Assembly: GCA_009782405.1 (NCBI GenBank)
Contig: WRJC01000004.1
Location: 54,643-118,642 of the forward strand
Source of the DNA: Oscillospiraceae bacterium
GTDB taxonomy: Bacteria; Bacillota_A; Clostridia; Oscillospirales; WRJC01
DNA length: 64,000 nucleotides
Direction of reading: 5' to 3'
A program made the translations under genes and the position numbers. Below are positions 24,385 to 35,032 of this stretch, in pieces. Within the stretch, counting starts at the first letter, position 1; each line of letters begins with the position of its first letter. The notes beneath the pieces were generated by a model, which worked only from the letters and a program-made list of their open reading frames with translations, was not told where the DNA came from and made no database searches.

Positions 24385-25206
24385 TTAAAGTTTACCGATT
24401 TCCAAGTTTGTGTTTTTGCGCATCGTAAATGTTTCGTCCGTTTGATATTCATCGTTTTTTTGCATATGTTGCTTGACAAATATCGCTTTTCCGCGCATAT
24501 AGGCAAAAGCCGCGACCACCATTTCCACGGCAAGGGCAAACAGGACTTTCAAAATTAATACACCCACGGCTACGCCCGTAACAATTTCCGGCGCCGCAAA
24601 ATCATCAATCAGATTCATGTCGATAGTAAAACCGAGAAAAGACCTAAATTCCACAAAGAAGCCGTTCTGGAGATAGTACATACCATATGCATTACCCGAA
24701 ATCACCATCGGAATCACGCATATGAGTGCCAAAGTCAAAGACAATATCTTAAAATTCAAATTGAACACCTGTTTTTGCGCATCTTGAAATCCAAATTTCG
24801 TAAAATTTTTATACAGCCAAAAAAGATAAATCGCGAACACGAGAAGCGGGAAAATTGCGCCTCCCAGAAAATAGCCGTCAACCATGTTTTTTGTGATTGT
24901 CACGATTGCGCACGTGGCTATGCCGCCTACCAAAGACATTCCGAAACCGAACAGAAATATTATGACGACCACCAACCAAATCCTTTTCAAATAATCTCCA
25001 ATTTTGCCGCTTCTTTCGGAACTCGATTTGTGCAGCCCAGCATAACCGAAAGCTACCGTGAAAGACAATATTCCCGCGACTATCCACGACACAATGCAGG
25101 TGAGCACCAATGCCGGCCCCGATGTTACGGATTTGAAAATGGCCGCGTCTACCAAGAGTACCAAAGCGAAAAATATCGCTGTTACGACAATTAAATATTT
25201 TTTCAT
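24385..25206 (-). CDS. Polytopic membrane protein of unknown function
   Basis: 273 aa, about six or seven transmembrane helices (near residues 5-25, 32-55, 78-105, 115-135, 155-175, 205-235) and a hydrophilic C-terminal tail of about 30 residues. No motif I recognise. It is placed between cysteine-rich gene 2 and the zinc-ribbon membrane gene, all on the minus strand; a terminator-like hairpin at 25251-25298 precedes it. Confidence 0.6.
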   Translation of the reverse strand: MKKYLIVVTAIFFALVLLVDAAIFKSVTSGPALVLTCIVSWIVAGILSFTVAFGYAGLHKSSSERSGKIGDYLKRIWLVVVIIFLFGFGMSLVGGIATCAIVTITKNMVDGYFLGGAIFPLLVFAIYLFWLYKNFTKFGFQDAQKQVFNLNFKILSLTLALICVIPMVISGNAYGMYYLQNGFFVEFRSFLGFTIDMNLIDDFAAPEIVTGVAVGVLILKVLFALAVEMVVAAFAYMRGKAIFVKQHMQKNDEYQTDETFTMRKNTNLEIGKL

Positions 25207-25250
25207 AACACTTTTCCTTTATTGTTTTTTTATTGACAAAAAAACCAAAA

Positions 25251-25298
25251 AGGGTGACCGCACAAAATTGTAAATTAATTGTTTTTTGCGGCCACCCT
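25251..25298 (-). terminator. Rho-independent terminator of cysteine-rich gene 2
   Basis: 12-bp arms AGGGTGACCGCA (25251-25262) and TGCGGCCACCCT (25287-25298), one mismatch, followed on the minus strand by TTTTTGGTTTTTTT. It terminates the minus-strand transcript that ends at 25356. Confidence 0.75.
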
Positions 25299-25355
25299 AA
25301 CTAAAATTTTGATGCCGCTTTAAAAATTAAATCATTTGATTTAGATTACCAGAAA

Positions 25356-25925
25356 TTACAAACACTTTGAACAACCGCCAAATTCCTGACCACACCCAGC
25401 ACATTTATTAAGCGATATTCCATGCGGAGTGCAGGTCCAAAGAACAACTAAAGGATAGCCGGGACAATGTCCTGGAAGCGGACCACCGCCACCACCTCCC
25501 CCTGTGTGCAGAGGATTAGTGCAAGTAGTAGGAGCATAAGTTTCGTAATAACTGCATCCCGACCTAGTACATTGTCTAGATGGCGTTACAATACAAATAC
25601 CACCGCTATTATTATGACCGTATTGCATAGCACCAAGACTATGGCCATACCATTGACACTCAGTCGAGGCACGCATTATGATTTCATCTTCTCCATCTTC
25701 ATCTTCTGACTCGTGATCGCCTTCCTCCAAATGACAACAATCACATTCATGCGAATGCATCGCGGCGATTTCATTGGTTGCATCAAAGCAGACTACTTCC
25801 GAACACGAACCGCAGATACATTCATCGTCAGCTGCCACGCCCAAATTGAACGGAATGAACAGTACCATGATCGTCATGAATATATATGTCGCCTTGGTAA
25901 AAATTTTCTTTTTCATAAATTGCAT
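25356..25925 (-). CDS. Secreted cysteine-rich protein, paralogue 2
   Basis: 189 aa. Signal peptide about 32 residues (MKKKIFTKATYIFMTIMVLF, ending GVAAD). Then CICGSCSEVVC and CDCC clusters, an acidic linker (DHESEDEDGEDE), and IIMRASTECQWYGHSLGAMQ, the block shared with paralogue 1. The C-terminal part holds CTRSGC, a seven-Gly run, and CAGCGQEFGGCSKC. The pattern suggests a metal-binding or disulfide-rich exported protein. The upstream region matches that of paralogue 1. No recognised family. Confidence 0.75.
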   Translation of the reverse strand: MQFMKKKIFTKATYIFMTIMVLFIPFNLGVAADDECICGSCSEVVCFDATNEIAAMHSHECDCCHLEEGDHESEDEDGEDEIIMRASTECQWYGHSLGAMQYGHNNSGGICIVTPSRQCTRSGCSYYETYAPTTCTNPLHTGGGGGGGPLPGHCPGYPLVVLWTCTPHGISLNKCAGCGQEFGGCSKCL

Positions 25926-25958
25926 TTAATTTTTCCTTTCTGTTTTAATGTTTTTTTC

Positions 25959-26077
25959 GATTATTACACTCGAAAATTGAATTCTAAGGCTATTTTCAAG
26001 CGATTTTATATAACTTCCATACGCCGATTCCAATTGGTGATCAGGCAATCATATCAGCGATGGCATAGTTATCGAAA
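25959..26077 (-). repeat. Conserved 119-bp upstream region of cysteine-rich gene 2
   Basis: The partner of 23565-23683: 110 of 119 positions identical with no gaps. The central TTGGTGATCAGGCAAT and GCGATGGCATAGTTATCG blocks are invariant, which marks them as the likely regulatory core. It lies between the gene and the end of agrB. Confidence 0.85.
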
Positions 26078-26134
26078 CTATTGTTTTATTATTGCCATTT
26101 TAAAAATTATGTTATATTTTTGCGTTTTTACTCT

Positions 26135-26713
26135 TCAAATTTTATTTGTTTTTAATTTCGCTGTCAACAACGATATAATGTATAGATATAATGTAGAAAC
26201 AATTGCGGCCGCTTCGATATTTTTGTCAAATCTCAGCATCAATGCCACCATGGTCAAACTCAAAAAAACCGCTATTCTTGAAATCAGTTTAGACCTGTTG
26301 TATGTTGCCTTGCTTACAGGGTGCTTGACATTCGTCACCGGGCCTATTGCGACGATTGCGCCGGATAAAACAAGCGCCGATATCGCCATGAATAAATTTC
26401 GGTTTGAAATGACGCTTATCATTATATTCCCCGCTATGCTGCCCGCTATCATCAGCGACAGGCATTTTAATTTTGTCTTGGCGTGGTAACCTCCGCCAAA
26501 CACTTGAAACACGGCGAATATGAACACCATCACCGCAGTTTCATACAGTTTGCCAAGTATTGCCGAAACCGAAAATATAAGGCTTATATTCGTAATGTAG
26601 GAATATAGAATTTGCAACCCATACCTATATATATCTTTGTCGTCGTTCGTCGGCATTTCCACGCCGTGTTTTTTTAGAAAGCCAATGTTTTTTTCTATGA
26701 TGTTGTCAATCAT
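26135..26713 (-). CDS. agrB: AgrB: accessory gene regulator membrane protease
   Basis: 192 aa, about six transmembrane segments. It cleaves the AgrD precursor at its C-terminal side and forms the cyclic peptide. The catalytic residues are visible: His in GGGYHAKT and Cys in KLKC, with the Agr-family arrangement and the conserved GPVTNVKHPV loop. ATG at 26713 follows AGAGGGGAAAAAAATCGC. It is 101 bp after agrD. In Staphylococcus the order is agrBDCA; here it comes last. Confidence 0.9.
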   Translation of the reverse strand: MIDNIIEKNIGFLKKHGVEMPTNDDKDIYRYGLQILYSYITNISLIFSVSAILGKLYETAVMVFIFAVFQVFGGGYHAKTKLKCLSLMIAGSIAGNIMISVISNRNLFMAISALVLSGAIVAIGPVTNVKHPVSKATYNRSKLISRIAVFLSLTMVALMLRFDKNIEAAAIVSTLYLYIISLLTAKLKTNKI

Positions 26714-26814
26714 GCGATTTTTTTCCCCTCTTTACAATCCTGTCCAGTTTCAATGATTTTGCCATTCAAGCATCATTTGCGTTTTTGACCCGACCACCCA
26801 CCCACAACGGCGTT

Positions 26815-26976
26815 TTATTCGGCGCTGTTTTTCGGAACTAAGCTTTTTGGCATTTCAGCTTCATATGGTCCCCAAAAACTTATAGTTCCCGTAGACATAC
26901 TGACGACAAACAATAAAACTGCTTTTACCGCGCCGCACGATAATTTCAAGGCCCGATCGATTACTTTTTTCAGCAT
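26815..26976 (-). CDS. agrD: AgrD: cyclic autoinducer peptide precursor
   Basis: 53 aa from the ATG at 26976, supported by GGAGGGGTGGAAGTC; the open frame extends to 27024 but the extra codons have no ribosome binding site. An amphipathic N-terminal helix (MLKKVIDRALKLSCGAVKAV) is followed by a hydrophobic stretch and then STGTISFWGP before YEAEMPKSLVPKNSAE. The last part matches the charged C-terminal recognition segment (ExExPKxL) of AgrD. A Ser sits five residues before the predicted AgrB cleavage point, so the autoinducer is probably a lactone ring of SFWGP type, not a thiolactone; the exact cut is inferred. Confidence 0.85.
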   Translation of the reverse strand: MLKKVIDRALKLSCGAVKAVLLFVVSMSTGTISFWGPYEAEMPKSLVPKNSAE

Positions 26977-27072
26977 GACTTCCACCCCTCCTTCCATTTG
27001 AACTTCAACGTGGATATAGTATAGCACAAAAAGATTCCCCGTGCGGGAGTTGGCACATAATGCACAAAAAAA

Positions 27073-27104
27073 GTCACGAACGGATAAAATTTTCCGTTCG
27101 TGAC
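27073..27104 (-). terminator. Strong terminator between agrC and agrD
   Basis: Perfect 12-bp arms (GTCACGAACGGA and its complement) with an 8-base loop, and A-runs on both sides, so U-tracts follow in either direction. It lies 34 bp after the agrC stop, separating agrAC from agrDB and implying a distinct promoter for agrD. Confidence 0.85.
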
Positions 27105-27137
27105 AAAAAAAGGGTGTTTCGTGCCAATAATTATGGT

Positions 27138-28466
27138 TTATTTTGAAAATTGACCCAGCGGTATGCTCACATTCGCCGTGAAAACATCCGCTCTCGGCTC
27201 GATGTCGAAAATCCCGTCGTAGCTTTCGGTTATCGCCTTCACGTGGCCCATTCCTATCCCATGCAAATTTCCGCTTTTGGTTGTTTTCAATTTGCCGTTT
27301 TCAAACTTGTATTCGCCACTCGTTGCATTGGTTGTTTTTATGCTGAGTTGATTTTTGTAAACAATTATTTCGAGTTCGATGTAGCGCCCCTCGTCTAATT
27401 TGCAACAGGCCTCTATCGCATTGTCCAAGAGGTTCGACAAGATCGAACATAAATCCGTGTCTTCTATTGGCATATTTTCATTCAACAAAATATTATGTTC
27501 GAATTTTATGCCATTTGCCGCCGCCACCGTGGCCTTAGCCGAAACTATCGCATCGACGACCAAATTTCCGGTAACAATGTCCAAATACGAACTTTTTATT
27601 TTTTCGTCCAAGTTTTTTATGTAGCTAATCGCTTCGCTGTTGCCGATTTTATCCGTTTTTTCAAGCATTCCCGAAACCAATTGCATATGCCCCACGAAAT
27701 CGTGTTTCCATTCGCGCATTTTTTCATATACTTCAATGACTTGAGCGTTGTGTTGCCGGGTGATTTCGTGTTGCTTTTGTTTGGCCAGCAATACATAATT
27801 TTTTTCCGCTTCCCTGCTTATGAATTCATACAAAACATACACTACTACGTTTATCGCCAAATAGCCTATTGAAATTACAAATGCCAATTCTTCGGGCACA
27901 TTTATTCCATTATGAATCAAGCTATTTACAAAAATTATCGACGCGATGCTAAGCAAGGGGACGATCAGGCAAACCAGCATCGGCGCAACAGACAAAAAGT
28001 TATTGTACTCGAAGTTCTTCTTTCTCTTTGCCAAAGCATAAAATATGGCAACCTGCGCAGTTTTAGCCAATATCATAGTCAACATCAATTCATTTGAATT
28101 AGGCGCGATCGCATCCACGCTGGCAACTCCCCTGTTTATCGCGATGATCGTTATGGCAAAATAGGCGATTGTAGATATCATCGCAAAAGAAATCAACGTC
28201 CAAAAAACTTTTTTTAATGCGCTTCCGCTTCTAAAAAACAACAAGTACAATAAAGTTGACGCCAAGCTTAAAAATTCCATTATAGGTAAATTACCAACGG
28301 GAGCAAATTCACGCAATGTATCAAAAACGATATTTCCAGCGATGAAACAAAACGTGTGGACAAATGTTTTGCTTTTTTCCGGAAACTTGCTGCACAGCAA
28401 ATAATACAACAATCCGATTTCGACGGTATTGACAAATATATGTATAACAATCCATTGTATCGGCAT
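27138..28466 (-). CDS. agrC: AgrC-type sensor histidine kinase
   Basis: 442 aa from the ATG at 28466 behind GTGAGGT; the longer open frame has no such site. N-terminal half: about six or seven transmembrane helices forming the peptide receptor. C-terminal half: a kinase of the HPK10 type with the phospho-acceptor His in KHDFVGHMQ, the N-box NLLDNAIEAC, and a compact HGIGMGHVKAI G-box. It should sense the peptide made from AgrD and signal to AgrA. It starts 5 bp after the agrA stop, so the two are co-transcribed. Confidence 0.88.
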   Translation of the reverse strand: MPIQWIVIHIFVNTVEIGLLYYLLCSKFPEKSKTFVHTFCFIAGNIVFDTLREFAPVGNLPIMEFLSLASTLLYLLFFRSGSALKKVFWTLISFAMISTIAYFAITIIAINRGVASVDAIAPNSNELMLTMILAKTAQVAIFYALAKRKKNFEYNNFLSVAPMLVCLIVPLLSIASIIFVNSLIHNGINVPEELAFVISIGYLAINVVVYVLYEFISREAEKNYVLLAKQKQHEITRQHNAQVIEVYEKMREWKHDFVGHMQLVSGMLEKTDKIGNSEAISYIKNLDEKIKSSYLDIVTGNLVVDAIVSAKATVAAANGIKFEHNILLNENMPIEDTDLCSILSNLLDNAIEACCKLDEGRYIELEIIVYKNQLSIKTTNATSGEYKFENGKLKTTKSGNLHGIGMGHVKAITESYDGIFDIEPRADVFTANVSIPLGQFSK

Positions 28467-28471
28467 TTTTT

Positions 28472-29185
28472 TTACCTCACCCTGTGTACGTTGTATCTGC
28501 GGAATCTTTCGTTTATTTCTTTCGCCATGTTTTTGCCCAAACGGATTTCGGCGCCGTTTGACATGGAGGCATAATTCTTTGAGAGGGAATCCAAATGGCG
28601 TATGTTTATGATGTACGACTTGTGGCACTGCGCGAACAAATCGTCGTCCAGTTCTTCCAGCAGCTTTGCCATTGTCCTGCGAAACTCGTATTTGCCTTTG
28701 GCCGTCACAATTTCGGCCATATGCGCGAACTTTTCGATGTAGATTATATCTTCGTGCGCTATTCTGAAAGTTTTTTCCACGCCTTCGAACAGAAAGTGTT
28801 TTTTCACCCTTTCGTTTTGGTTTGACCTGTCCAAACAGGAAAATACCGCTTCCTTTTTCGCCGGCTTCACGATGAAATCCATCGCCGCCACGCTGTAGCC
28901 CTCGAGCGCATACCCTTCCATGTTGGTCACGAACACGATGGGCACATCTGCGTTTGTCCTGCGGATTATTTTGGCAAGCTCCATTCCGTCTATGGCCCCC
29001 ATCTTGATGTCCATGAATATGATGTCCAAGTCTTCGCCTTCCCGCCAGTCGTACATAAACTTCTCGGCGCTTTCGTATGCGAACATTTCGGCGAAAACGC
29101 CCTTTTGTTTAGCCCATTCGCTTGCATATCGCGCAATCTGGCTTGAAAACATTTTTTCGTCTTCGCATATCAAAATCTTCATCAT
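28472..29185 (-). CDS. agrA: AgrA: LytTR response regulator
   Basis: 237 aa. Receiver domain (residues 1-120): acidic pair in ICEDE, phospho-acceptor Asp in IIFMDIKM, Thr in FVTNM, Lys in FIVKPAKK. Residues 140-235 are a LytTR DNA-binding domain (EDIIYIEKFAHMAEI, CHKSYIINIRHLDSL). Start at 29185 or 29182 follows CGGGGAAACA. Such regulators bind pairs of 9-bp boxes in front of their targets. Order here is agrA, agrC, agrD, agrB. Confidence 0.9.
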   Translation of the reverse strand: MMKILICEDEKMFSSQIARYASEWAKQKGVFAEMFAYESAEKFMYDWREGEDLDIIFMDIKMGAIDGMELAKIIRRTNADVPIVFVTNMEGYALEGYSVAAMDFIVKPAKKEAVFSCLDRSNQNERVKKHFLFEGVEKTFRIAHEDIIYIEKFAHMAEIVTAKGKYEFRRTMAKLLEELDDDLFAQCHKSYIINIRHLDSLSKNYASMSNGAEIRLGKNMAKEINERFRRYNVHRVR

Positions 29186-29236
29186 TGTTTCCCCGTTTTT
29201 ATCATTTGTTTTGTTCGTTTAGGGATTATGTTATAC

Positions 29237-29265
29237 ATTTTATCACAAAAGACTTCTTTTGTCAA
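29237..29265 (-). promoter_or_regulatory. Sigma-A promoter of agrAC
   Basis: Minus strand TTGACA (29260-29265), 17-bp spacer, TAAAAT (29237-29242), 50 bp upstream of agrA. Confidence 0.8.
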
Positions 29266-29281
29266 TGTTTTTTGCGCTTTT

Positions 29282-29345
29282 GTTTTATAAAAAACGCTTT
29301 ACAAAAGCAAAAATATGTGGTAAAATATCTCTCACGAGGCGAAAA
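29282..29345 (+). repeat. 64-bp promoter repeat, copy B
   Basis: Matches 20915-20978 at 63 of 64 positions; the match stops sharply at both ends. It contains the promoter of the glutamine synthetase gene. Confidence 0.9.
29298..29326 (+). promoter_or_regulatory. Sigma-A promoter of glnN
   Basis: TTTACA (29298-29303), 17-bp spacer, TAAAAT (29321-29326). Divergent from the agrAC promoter, with the two -35 boxes about 33 bp apart. Confidence 0.8.
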
Positions 29346-29369
29346 TAATTTGCGGGGGAAATTTATTTT

Positions 29370-31463
<2,094 letters not shown>

Positions 31464-31512
31464 AGTTCGGCGCAAAAAAATCGCAAAACGTTTAAAAAAT
31501 TTGAAATAATGC

Positions 31513-31541
31513 TTGAAATAAATTTACATTTATGGTATAAT
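31513..31541 (+). promoter_or_regulatory. Promoter of the GH127 operon
   Basis: TTGAAA (31513-31518), 17-bp spacer, TATAAT (31536-31541), 52 bp before the GH127 start codon. Confidence 0.75.
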
Positions 31542-31592
31542 AGGCAGAAGTCAATAAATTGTGCAACGAATATGAAAAAGGAATTTATTTTT

Positions 31593-33473
31593 ATGCTGGA
31601 TCAAATCGAATTATGCGAAGTGAAGATAACCGGGGGATATTTCCACGAAAAGCAAAAAATAAACAGGCAGGTGACAATCCCCTCCACATACGCGCAATTT
31701 TACAGCACGGGCAGGATAGACGCTTTCAAGCTTAAATGGCAGAAAGGGCAGCCGAACCAGCCGCACATTTTTTGGGACAGCGACGTGGCCAAATGGATAG
31801 AGGGCGCGGCATATTCCCTGATTTGCAAGAGGGACGAAAACTTGGAGAGCCTGATCGATTCCATCGTGGACGACATCGTGAGCGGACAGACCCCGGAGGG
31901 GTATTTCAACAGCTATTACCAGACGGTCGAACTCTCCAACAGGTTCACAAACAGGAACAACCACGAGCTGTACTGCGCGGGGCATCTCATCGAAGGGGCG
32001 GTGGCCTACAAAAAGGCGACGGGCAAAGACGCTTTTTTGGGCGCGATGTGCAGGTATGCGGATTATATAAACGATGTCTTCACAGATCCGGCCAGAAACA
32101 AAAACTACGTCACTCCCGGGCACGAGGAAATCGAGCTCGCGCTGGTCAAATTGTATTCGGAGACGAAAAAGCAAAAATATCTTTATTTGAGCAAGTTTTT
32201 CATCGACATGAGGGGCACATTGGACGACGAAAAAAAGACTTTCGGCGAATGGGCTTCGGAGCATTACGCCCAGGACCATCTGCCCATAGCCGAACAGGCC
32301 ACGGCCGAAGGCCATTCGGTCCGCTGCCTGTATATGTTTTCGGGAGCGGCGGACATCGCGAAGCAATTCGGCGACGAAAAATTGAAAAAAGCCTGCGAAA
32401 CGGTTTTTGAGAATATCGTGAACAAGCGGATGTACGTGACCGGCGGCATCGGGGGCAACTATTCCGGCGAAGCTTTTTCCTGCGATTACGATTTGCCCAA
32501 CGAACTCGCCTACACCGAAACCTGCGCCTCCATCGCCATGGTCTTCTTTTGCCAGAGGATGTTTTTGCTCACCGGCGAGAAAAAATATATCGACGTAGCG
32601 GAGCTGCAGATATACAACACCGTAATGGCCGGCCTGTCTTTGCACGGGGATCGGTTTTTCTATTGCAACCCGCTTGAAGTGCATCCCGACCGGCGCGACT
32701 ATTTTGCCTCGATACGCAATTCGCAATTCGCGCCCGAATACGAGAGGCCCGAATATTTCGCCTGTTCGTGCTGCCCGCCCAACGTTATAAGGCTCATTTC
32801 TTCGTTTGGGCAGTATATGTACCACATAGACGAAAACGAAAAAAACGACAAAATTTACGTGAATTTGTACAACAATTCCGAATTTTGCCGCAATGGCGTA
32901 AAAATCGTCCAGGAAACCGATTATCCCGCAAATGGGAAAATAGAAATCAAGGTTTTTGCGAAAAGGCCTGTCAACATACTTTTGAGGAAGCCCGGCTGGT
33001 GCAAAAGCTACAAATTCGAAAACAACGGATTGCCCTATGAAACCGACGAGGAGGGATACATAAACGTAGCGATCGGCCAAAGCGGGGAATACGAATTTTC
33101 GCTCGATCTGGAAATGCCGGTAACCGAGCTCTATGCAAACCCGAAAGTCCACTACTGCGCGGGAAGGGTCGCAGTCAAGCGCGGCCCCGTGGTGTACTGC
33201 GCCGAAGGCATCGACAACGGCGAAAACCTGAAATCCGCTGCTATAAGCAAAGAGCCCGGCTATAGATGCGAAAAGTTTCAAATAGAAGGCAACAATATGA
33301 TAAAGATTTCCTGCGAAGGCGCGTCCATTTCCCAAAAATCAAAAGCGGATGCGCTGTACTCCGAAAAACCGTTCAAAAAGGAAAAAAAGCTGCTCGAGCT
33401 GATCCCCTATGCGGCTTGGTCGAACAGGGGAAGGACTGAAATGCTCGTTTGGATCATGAAAGAAAACTTGTGA
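31593..33473 (+). CDS. GH127-family beta-L-arabinofuranosidase-like glycosidase
   Basis: 626 aa from the ATG at 31593 (AAAAAGGAATTTATTTTT upstream); an earlier ATG at 31572 has no ribosome binding site. The (alpha/alpha)6 barrel family DUF1680/GH127 releases L-arabinofuranose from beta-linked oligosaccharides. The Zn/Cys active site is visible: AYTETCASIAM gives the Glu-x-Cys pair and FACSCCPPN the Cys-x-Cys-Cys set that holds zinc with the nucleophilic Cys. No signal peptide, so it is probably cytoplasmic. It is co-transcribed with a solute-binding lipoprotein. Confidence 0.88.
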   Translation: MLDQIELCEVKITGGYFHEKQKINRQVTIPSTYAQFYSTGRIDAFKLKWQKGQPNQPHIFWDSDVAKWIEGAAYSLICKRDENLESLIDSIVDDIVSGQTPEGYFNSYYQTVELSNRFTNRNNHELYCAGHLIEGAVAYKKATGKDAFLGAMCRYADYINDVFTDPARNKNYVTPGHEEIELALVKLYSETKKQKYLYLSKFFIDMRGTLDDEKKTFGEWASEHYAQDHLPIAEQATAEGHSVRCLYMFSGAADIAKQFGDEKLKKACETVFENIVNKRMYVTGGIGGNYSGEAFSCDYDLPNELAYTETCASIAMVFFCQRMFLLTGEKKYIDVAELQIYNTVMAGLSLHGDRFFYCNPLEVHPDRRDYFASIRNSQFAPEYERPEYFACSCCPPNVIRLISSFGQYMYHIDENEKNDKIYVNLYNNSEFCRNGVKIVQETDYPANGKIEIKVFAKRPVNILLRKPGWCKSYKFENNGLPYETDEEGYINVAIGQSGEYEFSLDLEMPVTELYANPKVHYCAGRVAVKRGPVVYCAEGIDNGENLKSAAISKEPGYRCEKFQIEGNNMIKISCEGASISQKSKADALYSEKPFKKEKKLLELIPYAAWSNRGRTEMLVWIMKENL

Positions 33474-33498
33474 ATTTGTGAATAAGGAGGCGTCCGGC

Positions 33499-35022
33499 GT
33501 GAAAAAATATTTAAAACAAATTTCAGGGATATTTTTTTTGTTTTTTGTTTTCGCGTTTCTTTTGGTTTCATGCGATTCGGGCGGTTCGCCAAATGGCCAA
33601 AACGCCCCGGGCGACAAAAAAAGCGGGCTTGAAAACCAAAACAGCCGGGATGATTTTGAAAGCGCCGAAATTCCGGAAAAAATCGCATATGAAGTCCCCG
33701 AAATGGATTGCGGCGGCTACGGATTTACGGTGCTGGCCAAAGAACCGTATTTGGAAATATACTGGATAACCGCCGATATGTACGCCGAAGCCGAAAACGG
33801 CGACCCGATCAACGACGCGGTGTACAAAAGAAACAGGATTCTCGAGGAAAAATTCAATATCGACATAAAGCAAACGATCGTAAGCGATATTTGGGGCTAT
33901 ATCCCAAAAATCGTAAAGTCCGGGAGCGACGATTTTGACGTTTGCTATCCTGTCATGCAGCAAGCGGGCAGCCTGGTCCAAAGCGGGTATCTTTTGAATT
34001 TGTACGAAGTGCCGTGGCTCGATTTCGAAAAGCCGTGGTGGGACCAATCGATCAACGATTCCATAACCATCGGGCACAAGCTCTATGGGGCGGCGGGAAA
34101 TATAGTCACCCTGACCAACGATGCGACGTGGACTGTCCTGTTCAACAAAAATTTATCCAAAGATTTTGAAATCGGCGACCACTACCAGTTGGTAAAAGAC
34201 GGGAAATGGACTCTCGACGTTTTGCATGAAAATAGCAGAAAAGCGGCAAAAGACCTGGACGGGGACGGCACAATGACGGATTTGGACCAATGGGGCGCGA
34301 TAACCCAGCACGAATGCGTATATTGCCTTTTTGCCGGAACCGGGCAAAAGGTCATAGAAAAAAGCAAGGACGACTTGCCCGTGCTTGAATTGAACAACGA
34401 CAGAACCGTATCCGTGCTGGACAAAATAATCGATTTCATGTCCGACGGCGACGCCCAAATAAAAGCGGACGATGCGGAATACACCAAAAAATATGCAAAT
34501 GTGTGGAATGAAATAACCACAAAAATATTCGCGGAAAACAGGGCATTGTATGAAATCGTCAATTTCAACATGGTCCAGACCTTGCGCAATATGGAAACCG
34601 ATTTCGGCATATTGCCGCTGCCGAAATATGACGAATCGCAAAACGGATATTACAGCACGCTGCAATACGGAAACGCCTCAGTCATGTGCATTCCCGCAAC
34701 CGCGTCGAACCCGGAGCGCACAGGCGCGGTTCTCGAAGCGTGGGCGGCCGAATCCGTGAACACCCTGACAAAAGCGTATTACGAAATAACTTTGAAGAGC
34801 AAGAATGCGAGGGACGAAGAATCGGAGGCGATGCTCGATTTGATATTTTCCACACGGGTCATAGACCAAGGGCTGTTTTTCAACTGGGTGGGCATGCTCG
34901 ATTTCTTTTCGGGGTTTTCGCAGAAAAAAAACGTGGATTTTGCGTCGCAATACGAAAAATCCGAATCAAAGTGGATTGCCGCAATAGAAAAAACCATAGC
35001 GGCAATGGAAGAAAACAATTGA
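33499..35022 (+). CDS. Extracellular solute-binding lipoprotein, copy 4
   Basis: 507 aa from a GTG at 33499 behind TAAGGAGGCGTCCGGC. Lipoprotein signal (KKYLKQISGIFFLFFVFAF, lipobox LVSC), acidic linker, then the common motifs DGKWTLDVL, DLDGDGTMTDLDQWG and NARDEESEAMLDL. It follows the GH127 gene by 25 bp and presumably binds an arabinose-containing oligosaccharide (inference). No permease or ATPase. Confidence 0.85.
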   Translation: MKKYLKQISGIFFLFFVFAFLLVSCDSGGSPNGQNAPGDKKSGLENQNSRDDFESAEIPEKIAYEVPEMDCGGYGFTVLAKEPYLEIYWITADMYAEAENGDPINDAVYKRNRILEEKFNIDIKQTIVSDIWGYIPKIVKSGSDDFDVCYPVMQQAGSLVQSGYLLNLYEVPWLDFEKPWWDQSINDSITIGHKLYGAAGNIVTLTNDATWTVLFNKNLSKDFEIGDHYQLVKDGKWTLDVLHENSRKAAKDLDGDGTMTDLDQWGAITQHECVYCLFAGTGQKVIEKSKDDLPVLELNNDRTVSVLDKIIDFMSDGDAQIKADDAEYTKKYANVWNEITTKIFAENRALYEIVNFNMVQTLRNMETDFGILPLPKYDESQNGYYSTLQYGNASVMCIPATASNPERTGAVLEAWAAESVNTLTKAYYEITLKSKNARDEESEAMLDLIFSTRVIDQGLFFNWVGMLDFFSGFSQKKNVDFASQYEKSESKWIAAIEKTIAAMEENN

Positions 35023-35032
35023 AAATACGCGG

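Noticed and set aside
29282..29345. Insertion-sequence end
   Set aside because: The repeat has no inverted termini and no flanking target duplication that I can see; it is better described as a promoter repeat.
31611..33335. 574-codon open frame on the minus strand
   Set aside because: Antisense to the GH127 gene, whose zinc/Cys motifs and promoter are convincing. Such long shadows arise from the codon bias.
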